Source: Chromatocurvus halotolerans
GTDB taxonomy: Bacteria; Pseudomonadota; Gammaproteobacteria; Pseudomonadales; Halieaceae
Direction of reading: 5' to 3'
NCBI RefSeq assembly: GCF_004340525.1
Contig: NZ_SLWX01000002.1
Span: forward strand, 62,001 to 126,000
Length of the DNA stretch: 64,000 nt
The notes under the pieces were generated by a model. That model saw nothing but the letters and a program-made list of their open reading frames with translations. It had not been told where the DNA came from and searched no databases. Below are positions 23,971 through 33,057 of the stretch, piece after piece. The position numbers and the translations under genes are program-made. Each line of letters opens with the position of its first letter. Position 1 is the stretch's first letter.

Positions 23971-25637
23971 CAGTTGGCTGCCTGCCTGTTGTCTGCAGGC
24001 GTCTGCCATTTCCACGCCGGGGCATCCGCGTCGAGCACCACGTATTTGTAATTCAGCATGTCGCCAGCGTTGGCTGGCATGCCCTGCAGGCTGGGCTGCA
24101 CCAGCCGCTTGGTCTTGTAGGCATAGATCGGAATCAGCGGTGTCTCTTCGAGAAAGATACGCTCCGCGCGCTGGTATAGCTGCATCTGGGCATCCTTGTC
24201 CGGGGTTGCGCGAAGGTCCTCGAGAATGATTCTGTCGTACTCGGCGTTGGCAAAACCCGTGCGGTTGGTGCCTCCGGTGCTGATCATGGTGTCGAGGAAG
24301 GACCCGGGGTAAATGTCCGCGACCCAGCCCATGCGGGCGATATCGTAGTTGTGCTGGTCCAGGCTATCGAGATAAACGCGCCATTCCTCGTTGGCGATCT
24401 GCACGTCGATATTCAGATGCTGCTTCCACATCTGCTGCACGGCAATGGCAACGCTGCGGTGGTTCTCCGCGGTGTTGTACTTCAGCGTCAGCGCGGGAAA
24501 TCCCGCGCCACCCGGATAGCCCGCTTCAGCCAGCAGACGCCGCGCGGCTTCGGGGTCAAAGTCCAGGATGTGCGTGTGTTCATAGTCGGGCATGCCGAAA
24601 GGTACGTAGCTGGACCAGGCGGTTACCGTATCCTGGAGCACAGATCGCGCCAGTGTTTCCCGATCAATCGACAATGCCATGGCCCTGCGCACGCGACCGT
24701 TGTCCAGTGGCGGGTGCTCCATGTTCATCATGTAGTAGTAAATGCCCATGAAGGGCCCCTCCACCAGCGGCGTTTCGGACTGTGCCCGGTAGTCCGGGAT
24801 CTTGCTGTTCGGGGGGTTCAGCGCCGTGTGCAGCTGTCCGCTGCGGAACATTTTTTCCTCGGTGGTCGAACTCTCGATGGGCCGAAACACAATACCGTTG
24901 AGCGCCACATTATCTCTATCCCAGTAGTAGGGATTGCGCTTGACCTTGACGAAACGCTGCATTTTCCACTCATCGAGCGTGAAGGGCCCATTGCCGACAA
25001 AATTCACGGGGCGTGTCCAGGGCGAGAAACGGTCCGTGGGTGCGCCGTGGGCCTCGATAGTGGCGCGATGCACGGGAGCGAGGTAAACGTAGGTAAACTT
25101 GAGCAGAGCGAACGGGTTGGAGTACTCAAGCGCCACGCGCAGTGTATGGGCGTCAAGCGCCTGTACGCCGATGGCGTCGGGGTCGTCGATGCGGCCAAGA
25201 TGGTAGGCCTCGGCGTTGCGTATATGGTAGAACACAACGTCCGCGACCTGGTTGCCGATCTTCGGATTCAGGGCCCGCTGCCAGGACCAGACGAAGTCCT
25301 GTGCCGTGACCGGATCGCCGTTCGACCAGCGGGCCTCGGGATTCAGGTAAAAGGTGATCACTGAGCGGTCGGCGTTGAACTCCCAGCGCTCGGCCACCCC
25401 GGGCTCGATTTCCAGGGTATAGGGATTGCGGGCGATCAGCGGCTCGAACAGCGCGCTAGCCAGATTGCCTTCCGGCGAGCCCGTCAGCACATGTGGATCT
25501 ATGGTCTGCGGCTCGGTGCCGTTGCCGAAATAGAGAATGCCCTCGCGATTGCCGCGCTCTACGTTGTTTTCTCCGGCGGAGCAGGCGAGCAGCCCTGACA
25601 CAGTGACTGCCGTAATCAGCTGCCGGAAAGCCGTCAT
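23970..25637 (-). CDS. Oligopeptide-binding lipoprotein, OppA-like
   Basis: Periplasmic substrate-binding protein (SBP family 5) that delivers peptides to the permeases. The 555-residue product has a short signal peptide ending in the lipobox LLAC (Cys19), so it is membrane-anchored. EPQTIDPHVLTGSPEG, WSNGDPVTAQDFVWSWQRAL and NGPFTLDEWK are typical of the OppA/MppA branch. ATG 25637 (MTAFRQLITAVTV) places the signal peptide properly; an ATG nine codons up is possible. It is the first gene of a four-gene importer and probably carries the promoter upstream in the gap to 25747. Confidence 0.93.
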   Translation of the reverse strand: MTAFRQLITAVTVSGLLACSAGENNVERGNREGILYFGNGTEPQTIDPHVLTGSPEGNLASALFEPLIARNPYTLEIEPGVAERWEFNADRSVITFYLNPEARWSNGDPVTAQDFVWSWQRALNPKIGNQVADVVFYHIRNAEAYHLGRIDDPDAIGVQALDAHTLRVALEYSNPFALLKFTYVYLAPVHRATIEAHGAPTDRFSPWTRPVNFVGNGPFTLDEWKMQRFVKVKRNPYYWDRDNVALNGIVFRPIESSTTEEKMFRSGQLHTALNPPNSKIPDYRAQSETPLVEGPFMGIYYYMMNMEHPPLDNGRVRRAMALSIDRETLARSVLQDTVTAWSSYVPFGMPDYEHTHILDFDPEAARRLLAEAGYPGGAGFPALTLKYNTAENHRSVAIAVQQMWKQHLNIDVQIANEEWRVYLDSLDQHNYDIARMGWVADIYPGSFLDTMISTGGTNRTGFANAEYDRIILEDLRATPDKDAQMQLYQRAERIFLEETPLIPIYAYKTKRLVQPSLQGMPANAGDMLNYKYVVLDADAPAWKWQTPADNRQAAN

Positions 25638-25746
25638 CTTTCGCGGTTCCGCAGAATGCGCCACTGCACCGTTTTAACCCTGGCAACGGCCACCGCCCGA
25701 TAAAACTTCTGCTTATTCTTGCTCTTCGCCTCCTTGCCTCGAAGAT

Positions 25747-26364
25747 TCATTGCCCCTTCTCCACAAGCTCCCAGAACTCGCTGCGGTCATTGGTGCGGGG
25801 GTAGGGTTCGTCTGGCACGTCGACGCCGAGGAAGTCGCAGAGTGGCGCCCAGCCTTGCTTCGCCTCGAAAACCAACAGGCGCTCCGCCGGGATCGTCGCC
25901 TTCACAGACGCTTCATGCGTCATGAAGGCCTGTGCAAGGGCTGCGTCCGACATGTTGTCATGAACTGCGCAGCGTGCCGTAACGCTGTGGGCCATGTCGA
26001 GCCAGGCTTGCATGGGCTCTGGTGCATTGGCCCGGTCGGCCACCAGTTTGGCGATGGTCGAACCATAGGACGCCGCCCAGCTGTCCGGGCTGCGCGTCGA
26101 CAGGATAAAGCGCGCATCGGGCAAGGCGGCGCTGAGTTCGCGGTAGAAGGATGCTGTGGGCCAGTCGACCGCGCTGTTGAAGCCCTCGAAGAGCGCGGCC
26201 CAATCAGCCCTGCCCGCCAGCGCGTCGTTCCAGTGCGGCACGCGCAGCGGCATGTCGTGCAGCACGCTCTCCATGTGGTAGCAGGGGCCGAAGCCCAGCC
26301 GCTCCAGTGCGGCCTTCAGGGAATAGGTGCCCGTCCTGCCGAGCCCGGCGCCGATGACTTTCAT
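25747..26364 (-). CDS. Sulfotransferase family protein
   Basis: P-loop sulfotransferase of about 205 residues, likely using PAPS as sulfate donor; acceptor unknown. The start MKVIGAGLGRTGTYSLKAAL contains the 5'-phosphosulfate loop (residues 6-13), and LSTRSPDSWAASYG matches the 3'-phosphate site with its Arg and Ser. The product is of the short bacterial type related to Sulfotransfer_4. ATG 26364 is chosen because it begins exactly at the conserved strand; the frame runs 36 codons further up. Its upstream neighbour on the same strand is a BTAD regulator 133 bases away, which may control it. Confidence 0.8.
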   Translation of the reverse strand: MKVIGAGLGRTGTYSLKAALERLGFGPCYHMESVLHDMPLRVPHWNDALAGRADWAALFEGFNSAVDWPTASFYRELSAALPDARFILSTRSPDSWAASYGSTIAKLVADRANAPEPMQAWLDMAHSVTARCAVHDNMSDAALAQAFMTHEASVKATIPAERLLVFEAKQGWAPLCDFLGVDVPDEPYPRTNDRSEFWELVEKGQ

Positions 26365-26497
26365 GTCTTGCTTTCCTGAGTTGTCAGAGCGTTCAGGCTT
26401 GCAGTCCCCTGCAATCCCATTGAATTTCTGAAGCCAAGAATGGGGGCAGCCGCCGACAGGCGTCAATCGCACCGGGCGTCAATAAAGCGTCAAAACG

Positions 26498-28582
26498 CTA
26501 TTGCGGCAGGCGCGGATCGCCCGGCATCAGGTCCGGCCAGCCGTAAGTCTCCCACGCGGTGACCAGACCAATGTTTTCCGCGAAGGATATGAATTCCGGA
26601 TGCAGACGGATCTGCCGGATCGGCTCCACATCCGTCCACAGGCTCATCAGTCCGGGCATGTTGGCCGGGTGCATCCGCTCACGATAGAGTTTCATGACGA
26701 GACTGGCATGCCCCATCCAGATGGCGGGCCAGGCGATGGAGGGGTCATAGGGGTCGGCCATCGCCGCATGCAGCATGTCGAGCATCTGGCAGTAGGTGGC
26801 GCGTGCGTCCGGCTCGCCTGAACAGACGCCTCTCGCAGCGGTCGTCCAGTAGAGGTCACGCGTCTCCTCAGAGATCACGCCGGTGCCCGGCGGCGGAGTG
26901 ATCACCGATCCCATAAGCAGGCGTGTGCGGTAATAGGTTTCAATGGCGCTGGCATGATCCCCGCATGCGGCCTGGACTGTAGCAAGATGCAATCCCGGCA
27001 TGCCCAGATCGACCATCCTGCGACCGGCCGCCAGTGCGGCGTCATGGTTGCCCAGATTGAGATGGGCGATGCAAAGCATGCCGTAGTTGCGGCCATAGAC
27101 CGGGTCCTGCTCAATGGCCGCCTCGATATAAGGAAGCGCCGCCCGAGTGCGTCCCAGGTAAAGCAGGAAAGATCCAAGCCTGACGCTGACGTCAGCATTG
27201 TTGGGCTCGAGCTGATAGGCCTCGAGGGCGTATTTCAACGCGGCGCCGGGATTGAACCGGGTCCACTCATGAATGCCGAGCAGGACCAGGGCATGGCCCT
27301 GACTGCTGTCAAGCTCCAGAGCTCGCTGCGCGCAGATCGCGGCCTGCTCCGATCGGGCAACCCGCTCCACGCAGGGCGTGTAGACGGCCGTGTGTACGTG
27401 TGCCTCTGCCAACGCAGTCCAGGCCTCGGCAAAACCAGCGTCCAGCTGCAGTGCCTGCTCCAGGAGTTCGACGGCCTTGGCGACCGCACCTTCGGACATG
27501 GATCGTTGCACCAGAGAGCGCCCCTGCAGATAGAGTGCATAGGCCTCGCGATTGGCCGTCATTCGCCGCTGCGTACCTGTGGTCATGCTAACGCCAAGCG
27601 CCCTGCAGATATTGGTGGCAATCCGGGCACTGAACACCTGCCGGGTATTCAGAAATGTTTCGACCGTGCCTTCGAGCCGGTCGGACCAGATCTCGCGGCC
27701 TGAGGGCCCGTCGATCAGCTGAATGGTGATGAAGACACCAGACAATGTGCGGCGCACCATCCCTTCGATCAGGTAGGCGACATTCAGCCGCTCCGCGAAT
27801 TCCGGAAGCATTAGCCCAAGACCTGTCAGGGCGTCGACCGATGTACGCCCCACCACCGCGATGTCCGAGACCCTGCCGAGATGAGCGTAGAGTTCATCGA
27901 CAACGCCCTCGGCGAGATAGAACTCGCCGCCAATCTCGTCATGCTGCGCGAAGGACAGGACCGCGACGCCGACCCGCTTCTGCCGGCGCGTGGGGTTTTC
28001 ACGCATGCGCCAGGCAGTCATGAGCTCTTCAGCGACTCGCTGATCGCCTGCCGCGTTCAAAGCCGATGATAGACGGTCGGCCAGGATTCTCAGCCGGCTT
28101 TCGATCTGCAGACGCCTGCCGGCCAGCCAGGCCTCCAGCGGTTCGCCAAATGCCATGCCGGCAGCCAGGGTATTGCCGGACGTTTCGTTCAGAAGGCGGA
28201 TCGCGCTGTGGGCATCGCCGCCAGATAGTGCGGCTTCGAGTGTTCCGAGGTCCGTGCAGATTTTAGCCGGCTTGATGGCGACCCGCGCGTGGGAAACTTG
28301 CAGGATGTCCGATCCGAACGGCTGCAGCTGCCGGTTCAGGTCATACAGGCATTGGCGCAGACTGGCGCGCGCCTGCTGCGTGAAACGCCCTGGCCAGAGG
28401 AGCTTGCTGATCTGTTCACGCTCGATCGCATTGCCCGGCGCAAGGCACAGGAGAACCAGGAGCGCGCGTCCGCGCCGGTTTGAAATACTGATGTCTGAGC
28501 CCTGCGCATCCAGGACAGCAAAGTCTCCAAACAGGGAAATAGCAAGTGGTCTCTCGACCGGTGCCGTCTCTTCCAAAGCCAT
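26498..28582 (-). CDS. BTAD/winged-helix transcriptional regulator with TPR repeats
   Basis: Large (694 residues) probable transcription factor. Order of domains: OmpR/SARP-type winged helix (about 12-95; GRALLVLLCLAPGNAIEREQI then LRQCLYDLNRQLQ), a bacterial transcriptional activation-like helical region (about 100-195), a TolB/FlgO-like region (about 205-335; VGVAVLSFAQHDEIGGEFYL, DELYAHLGRVSDIAVVGRTSVDAL), and TPR-like helices to the end. No transmembrane helix, so unlike CadC it should be cytoplasmic. This architecture is often seen in alphaproteobacteria next to small-molecule enzymes; here the sulfotransferase is the neighbour. Signal and targets are unknown. Confidence 0.75.
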   Translation of the reverse strand: MALEETAPVERPLAISLFGDFAVLDAQGSDISISNRRGRALLVLLCLAPGNAIEREQISKLLWPGRFTQQARASLRQCLYDLNRQLQPFGSDILQVSHARVAIKPAKICTDLGTLEAALSGGDAHSAIRLLNETSGNTLAAGMAFGEPLEAWLAGRRLQIESRLRILADRLSSALNAAGDQRVAEELMTAWRMRENPTRRQKRVGVAVLSFAQHDEIGGEFYLAEGVVDELYAHLGRVSDIAVVGRTSVDALTGLGLMLPEFAERLNVAYLIEGMVRRTLSGVFITIQLIDGPSGREIWSDRLEGTVETFLNTRQVFSARIATNICRALGVSMTTGTQRRMTANREAYALYLQGRSLVQRSMSEGAVAKAVELLEQALQLDAGFAEAWTALAEAHVHTAVYTPCVERVARSEQAAICAQRALELDSSQGHALVLLGIHEWTRFNPGAALKYALEAYQLEPNNADVSVRLGSFLLYLGRTRAALPYIEAAIEQDPVYGRNYGMLCIAHLNLGNHDAALAAGRRMVDLGMPGLHLATVQAACGDHASAIETYYRTRLLMGSVITPPPGTGVISEETRDLYWTTAARGVCSGEPDARATYCQMLDMLHAAMADPYDPSIAWPAIWMGHASLVMKLYRERMHPANMPGLMSLWTDVEPIRQIRLHPEFISFAENIGLVTAWETYGWPDLMPGDPRLPQ

Positions 28583-28853
28583 GCCGAACCCGATCGCTGA
28601 TTATTTCTTCTATTCTCAAGGATCATGCCCGGTTAATCTCTCGATTGCGAATCTGACGATTTGCGACGAGAGAAGACACAGGATGGCTAGGCAAACTCAG
28701 GAGAATACGATTTTCGATTATCAACGGGGTAAAGGGTCGCTGCGAAAACTCACGGTAAAGCAAAGCCAATGAGGGTCAGACTGTATTCCGGTACGGTGAT
28801 TCCGCCGAGGACCCACGCCGGCGTGTGCTGCGTGGAAATATCCACCCCGGTTT

Positions 28854-29615
28854 TCACGATGCGGAGAAACGCTTGTCTCTGATGTACAGGTCATGGGCGT
28901 TGCTGCCGCGCTTGTTGCGCTTCTCGATATCGAACAGTTCCGTGGTCTCAATCAGGGTGCTCAGTTTCCGGTAGCCGTAGTTGCGGGAGTCGAAAGAGCT
29001 CTGGTTGGCGATGTGCCCTCCGACTGCCGCAATGTTTGCCCAGCCGTCGTCATCGGCACAGGCCTCGACCGCGCCGCGCAGCAGGCTGATCAGCTTGGCG
29101 TCCTGGTTAAGCTGCTTTTTGGATTTCTTCTCCTTGGCGGGTCCCTTGGCATCACCGGTTGAACTCGCCTCATCCGAGGAGGCGGCGAGCGCCTCGAGGA
29201 ACACGAATTTGTCGCATGCGGCCTGCAGGGAGCCTGGCGTTTTCTTTTCACCGAACCCATACACCACAAGGCCGGATTCACGGATGCGCGTTGCCAGCCG
29301 GGTAAAATCGGAGTCGCTCGTCACCAGGCAGAAACCGTCGAATTTCTCGGTGTACAGCAGATCCATTGCATCGATGATCATGGACGAGTCGGTGGAGTTC
29401 TTTCCTGAGGTGTAGCTGAACTGCTGCATGGGGCTGATGGCGTATTCGTGCAGCAGGGGCTTCCAGGAGGACAGCTGTGGAGTCGTCCAGTCGCCGTAGG
29501 CGCGTTTCACGCTGGCCGCCCCGTACTTGGCGACTTCCTGCACCAGTGCTTCGCACAGGGTGGGCCTGACATTGTCGGCGTCGATCAGTACGGCAAGCTT
29601 CTTGCTGTGTTCCAT
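28854..29615 (-). CDS. NYN-domain (PIN-like) protein with C-terminal LOTUS/OST-HTH domain
   Basis: Predicted RNA-processing protein of 253 residues. The N-terminal NYN domain (about 1-145) starts KLAVLIDADNVRPTLCEAL, has SMIIDAMDLLY and LVTSDSDFTRLATRIRE: the acidic residues of a PIN-like nuclease site (Asp in IDADN, ID and SDSD) are present. A charged linker (KGPAKEKKSKK) leads to a C-terminal domain (about 185-250; ANIAAVGGHIANQSSFDSRNYGYRKLSTLIE) of the OST-HTH/LOTUS type that binds RNA. ATG 29615 gives the clean NYN start; the upstream frame is not conserved. Substrate unknown. Confidence 0.85.
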   Translation of the reverse strand: MEHSKKLAVLIDADNVRPTLCEALVQEVAKYGAASVKRAYGDWTTPQLSSWKPLLHEYAISPMQQFSYTSGKNSTDSSMIIDAMDLLYTEKFDGFCLVTSDSDFTRLATRIRESGLVVYGFGEKKTPGSLQAACDKFVFLEALAASSDEASSTGDAKGPAKEKKSKKQLNQDAKLISLLRGAVEACADDDGWANIAAVGGHIANQSSFDSRNYGYRKLSTLIETTELFDIEKRNKRGSNAHDLYIRDKRFSAS

Positions 29616-29676
29616 TGGTATGTCCCGGGTGTTTCGATAGCCGCCGACGATGTCTGAGCGAAGGCTCCGTGCTGCC

Positions 29677-30057
29677 TCAGCCCATGCGGTGCAGGGCGCA
29701 GAGCTTGTTGCCGGAGGGGTCGCGCAGGTAGGCGAGATAGAGCCGGCCGAGGCCGCCCTCGCGCACCCCGGGCGCGTCCTCGCAGGCAGTGCCGCCATTG
29801 GCAAGCCCCGCGGCATGCCAGGCGTCGGCAAGCTCGGGGCTCGTTGCGGCGAAGCCGATGGTGGAGCCGTTGCCGGCGGTGGCCGGCTTGCCATCGATGG
29901 GCGGCGTCAGGGCGAGAATGCCCTTCTCGGTCATGTAGAACAGGCGACCGCGATCATCGCGCTTGCCGGGCGGATAGCCCAGGGCGCCCAGGGTGGCATC
30001 GTAGAAGGCCTGGGCGGCGTCGATATCGTTTGCACCGAGCATGATGTGGCTGAACAT
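29677..30057 (-). CDS. VOC-family (glyoxalase/dioxygenase fold) protein
   Basis: Single-domain protein of 126 residues with the beta-alpha-beta-beta-beta repeats of the vicinal oxygen chelate fold. MFSHIMLGANDIDAAQAFYDATLGALGY is the usual first module, and LYLAYLRDPSGNKLCAL the last, with possible metal ligands His4 and residues near the C-terminus. This subgroup is often annotated as glyoxalase/bleomycin-resistance-like; no substrate can be assigned. It is 62 bases upstream of the NYN gene on the same strand. Confidence 0.85.
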   Translation of the reverse strand: MFSHIMLGANDIDAAQAFYDATLGALGYPPGKRDDRGRLFYMTEKGILALTPPIDGKPATAGNGSTIGFAATSPELADAWHAAGLANGGTACEDAPGVREGGLGRLYLAYLRDPSGNKLCALHRMG

Positions 30058-30250
30058 GGTTGGTAATCCTCAGGGGCTGACGGTTTGGTCAAGGCGGACA
30101 ACTGTATCAAGAGAGTCGCTCCGAGGACTACAGGCACGCTGCAAAATGCCTATTGCCGTGGCCTGATCGCTCGTTGCCGGACGCGCGACTTGCTGGATCC
30201 GCTTGCGCGAGAACAGCGGCCGCGAGGCCGTATCGACACCGCAGAGAGGC

Positions 30251-31564
30251 TCAGGGACGAGTTGGATCGAAGTGTCGGGTCAGCCCTTCCCAGCAGCGGC
30301 AATAGTCGCGCTGGCGCAGGGAGGTTTCCAGCGCCCAGGGCGTCGGCTGGATGAGGTAGCGCGATTCCAGCATGAAGGCCAGAGTATCGACGTAACGCTC
30401 CGGCTTCAGGGTCGCGTTGCTGGCTTTTTCGAACACCGCCGCCTCGGGTCCATGGGGCGACATGCAGTTGTGCAGGCTGCCGCCACCGGGCAGGAAACCG
30501 GTCTCCTTGGCATCGTAGACGCCCTCGATAAGTCCCATGTACTCGTTCATCACGTTGCGATGGAACCAGGGCGGTCGGAAGGTGTTTTCCGCCACCATCC
30601 AGCGTGGTGGAAAGATGACGAAGTCCACGTTGGCGACGCCTTCCGTCTCCGAGGGTGAGGTCAGCACTGTCAAGATGCTCGGGTCCGGGTGATCGTAGCT
30701 GACCGAGCCGATCACGTTAAAGCGCGACAGGTCATAGCGATAGGGCGCGGAGTTGCCGGTCCAGGCGACCACGTCGAGGGGTGAGTGGTCTATCGGTGCG
30801 CGGTACAGGTGGCCCGCGAATTTGCACAGCAGCTCAATGTCGCCTTCCCGGTCCTCATAGTGCGCGACCGGGTATTCGAAATCGCGATCGTTGGCATAGC
30901 CGTTGGCGCCCACCGGGCCGCGCTCCGGCAGCACGAAGGGTGCACCGTAATTCTCGCAGACATAACCTCTTGCAGGTCCCGTCGGCAGATCCACCGCGAA
31001 TTTCATTCCCCGGGGGATCACGGCGACAAATCCGGGCGCCACGTCCAGCACGCCGCATTCGGTGCGCAACCGCAGCTCACCCTGCTGGGGAATCAGCAGC
31101 CATTCGCCATCGGCGCAGTAAAAATACCGATCCTGCATGGAGCGGTTGGCGGCGTACAGGTGTATCCCCATACCTTGCTGCGCCAGTGCATCACCGCAGG
31201 ATGCGACAGTGGTCAGGGAATCCACCAGGTCGACATCAACCTCGGGCAGTGGCAAGGGGTCCCAGCGCAGCATGTTCGGTGGCGTGTTGGTTCTCTGTGG
31301 ACCGGTGGCAAGCAGCGGACTGCCCTCGGGGTACGGGGCATAATCGCCCTGAACCACCGAGGGTCGGATGCGATACAGCCAGGTCCGCCGATTGCTGGCT
31401 CGCGGTGCGGTGAAGGCGGTTGAGCTGAACTGTTCGGCGTAAAGTCCGTAGGGAACCCGCTGTGGGCTGAAGCGCCCGCGTGGCAGGGCACCCTCGAGCG
31501 CTTCGGTTTCGTGCTCGTTATCAAAACCGGTGAGATAGCGCGGTCCTGTTGCTGGCTCACTCAT
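30251..31564 (-). CDS. hmgA: Homogentisate 1,2-dioxygenase
   Basis: Iron(II) ring-cleaving enzyme that opens homogentisate to maleylacetoacetate, the central step of tyrosine and phenylalanine breakdown. The 437-residue product starts [25 protein letters not shown]-type sequence and contains [12 protein letters not shown], the iron ligands His and Glu in [18 protein letters not shown] and the C-terminal His in [12 protein letters not shown] 31564 gives the known length; the frame continues upstream into the divergent promoter region. Its partners maiA and fah lie across the thiolase gene in a separate minus-strand unit. Confidence 0.96.
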   Translation of the reverse strand: MSEPATGPRYLTGFDNEHETEALEGALPRGRFSPQRVPYGLYAEQFSSTAFTAPRASNRRTWLYRIRPSVVQGDYAPYPEGSPLLATGPQRTNTPPNMLRWDPLPLPEVDVDLVDSLTTVASCGDALAQQGMGIHLYAANRSMQDRYFYCADGEWLLIPQQGELRLRTECGVLDVAPGFVAVIPRGMKFAVDLPTGPARGYVCENYGAPFVLPERGPVGANGYANDRDFEYPVAHYEDREGDIELLCKFAGHLYRAPIDHSPLDVVAWTGNSAPYRYDLSRFNVIGSVSYDHPDPSILTVLTSPSETEGVANVDFVIFPPRWMVAENTFRPPWFHRNVMNEYMGLIEGVYDAKETGFLPGGGSLHNCMSPHGPEAAVFEKASNATLKPERYVDTLAFMLESRYLIQPTPWALETSLRQRDYCRCWEGLTRHFDPTRP

Positions 31565-31802
31565 GACCGTTGTCCTGGTTGCTGTTCGTAGCCGCAAGTC
31601 TGACGGATATTCCATGCAGACGACAGCCGCTCGCTGTGCGAGGGCTTTAGGTCTACCATACTGCCGCCGCCGGCGACGTCGTTGATGGCAGTTACGACCC
31701 GCACCGATGCAGCACGCGTTACGTCGCTGGACGCCCCACGAGAAACAGCCGAGAGGCAAACCAGAAGCAACAACTGTTAGATAACCAGGGAGATTTTGAT
31801 CC

Positions 31803-33014
31803 ATGCAAGAGGCTTTTATCTGCGATGCCATACGCACCCCCATAGGCCGCTACGGCGGGGCCCTGTCGGCGGTTCGCGCCGACGACCTCGGTGCAATACC
31901 GCTGCGGGCCCTGCAGGAGCGGAATCCCGGTGTCGACTGGTCGCAGGTGGAGGATGTCTGGTACGGCTGTGCCAACCAGGCCGGTGAGGACAATCGCAAT
32001 GTCGCGCGCATGAGCCTGCTGCTGGCGGGCCTGCCGGAAACGGTGCCTGGCGTCACGCTCAATCGCCTGTGTGGTTCCGGTATGGACGCGGTGGGCAGTG
32101 CCGCGCGCGCCATCCGCTGTGGCGACATGCAACTGGCGATCGCCGGCGGCGTGGAATCCATGTCCCGCGCTCCGTTTGTCGTGAGCAAGACCGGCAGTGC
32201 TTTCGGGCGCGACGTCAGGATGTATGACACCACGATGGGCTGGCGCTTCATCAACCGGCTGCTGCAGAAACAGTACGGGGTGGACTCCATGCCGGAAACT
32301 GCCGAGAACGTCGCAGAGGCGTTCTCCATCGGTCGCGAAGATCAGGACGCGTTTGCGCTGCGCAGCCAACAGCGAACGGCGGCGGCCCAGGCCGACGGAC
32401 GTTTTGATGAAGAGCTGACGCCGGTGACGATTCCGCAGCGCAAGGGAGATCCGGTGGTGGTGACAAAGGACGAGCACCCCCGGGAAACGTCCCTTGCCGC
32501 GTTGGCAAAGTTGCCGACACCGTTTCGCGATAACGGCACGGTCACCGCCGGCAATGCCTCCGGGGTTAACGACGGTGCCTGTGCACTGCTGCTGGCGTCA
32601 GCGGACGCGGCATCGCGCTTTGGCCTGACGCCGCGGGCGAGGGTGGTAGCCATGGCCACCAGCGGGCTTGCGCCGCGCATCATGGGTTACGGCCCGGTAG
32701 AGGCAACGCGCCGGGTTCTCGCGAAGTCTGGCCTCGAGCTTGCAGAGATGGATGTGATCGAGCTGAACGAAGCCTTCGCCGCGCAGTCCCTGGCGGTCAC
32801 CAGGGCGCTGGGCCTGGCCGACGATGCCCCGCAGGTGAACCCGAATGGCGGCGCGATTGCCCTTGGCCATCCGCTGGGAATGAGCGGTGCGCGACTGGTT
32901 ACCACCGCGCTCTACGAGCTGCAGCGCAGGCAGGGTCGCTTCGCACTCTGCACTATGTGCATTGGTGTAGGGCAGGGTATTGCGGTGATTATCGAGCGTG
33001 TGGACAGCGTCTGA
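31803..33014 (+). CDS. pcaF: Thiolase, 3-oxoadipyl-CoA thiolase (PcaF) type
   Basis: Cleaves a 3-oxoacyl-CoA with CoA to acetyl-CoA and a shortened acyl-CoA. The 403-residue product has the nucleophile Cys90 in [10 protein letters not shown], His356 in [10 protein letters not shown] and the acid-base cysteine region [10 protein letters not shown] (Cys386). [22 protein letters not shown], with [15 protein letters not shown], is the pattern I associate with PcaF/PaaJ thiolases rather than with general acetyl-CoA acetyltransferases. The rest of the beta-ketoadipate or phenylacetate path is not in the window, so it might instead serve acetoacetyl-CoA from homogentisate. It is divergent from hmgA and faces maiA. 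Confidence 0.82.
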   Translation: MQEAFICDAIRTPIGRYGGALSAVRADDLGAIPLRALQERNPGVDWSQVEDVWYGCANQAGEDNRNVARMSLLLAGLPETVPGVTLNRLCGSGMDAVGSAARAIRCGDMQLAIAGGVESMSRAPFVVSKTGSAFGRDVRMYDTTMGWRFINRLLQKQYGVDSMPETAENVAEAFSIGREDQDAFALRSQQRTAAAQADGRFDEELTPVTIPQRKGDPVVVTKDEHPRETSLAALAKLPTPFRDNGTVTAGNASGVNDGACALLLASADAASRFGLTPRARVVAMATSGLAPRIMGYGPVEATRRVLAKSGLELAEMDVIELNEAFAAQSLAVTRALGLADDAPQVNPNGGAIALGHPLGMSGARLVTTALYELQRRQGRFALCTMCIGVGQGIAVIIERVDSV

Positions 33015-33026
33015 GGCGACCTCTTC

Positions 33027-33057
33027 CGGGGTCAGGTCCCGCTGGGACCTGACCCCG
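33027..33057. repeat. REP-like perfect palindrome overlapping the end of maiA
   Basis: Fourteen-base arms (33027-33040 and 33044-33057, CGGGGTCAGGTCCC and its exact complement) enclose the loop GCT. It lies between convergent pcaF and maiA and forms the last codons of maiA. The GGGGTCAGGTCC core resembles dispersed REP-type palindromes of proteobacteria; it may also act as a terminator hairpin, though no T run follows on either strand. Confidence 0.7.

Noticed and set aside
28683-28772. 29-codon frame starting MARQTQENTIFDYQ in the gap upstream of the BTAD regulator
   Set aside because: It has an ACAGG-like site and lies in the AT-richer gap, so a small peptide or gene remnant is possible, but it has no family resemblance and is too short to support.
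30058-30250. Gap between hmgA and the VOC gene, checked for RNA genes
   Set aside because: No tRNA cloverleaf, no strong hairpin with T run and no conserved peptide was seen.
31565-31802. Divergent hmgA-pcaF region with small inverted repeats such as CTCGC-TGT-GCGAG
   Set aside because: Five-base arms are expected by chance in GC-rich DNA; likely holds promoters but no site can be named.
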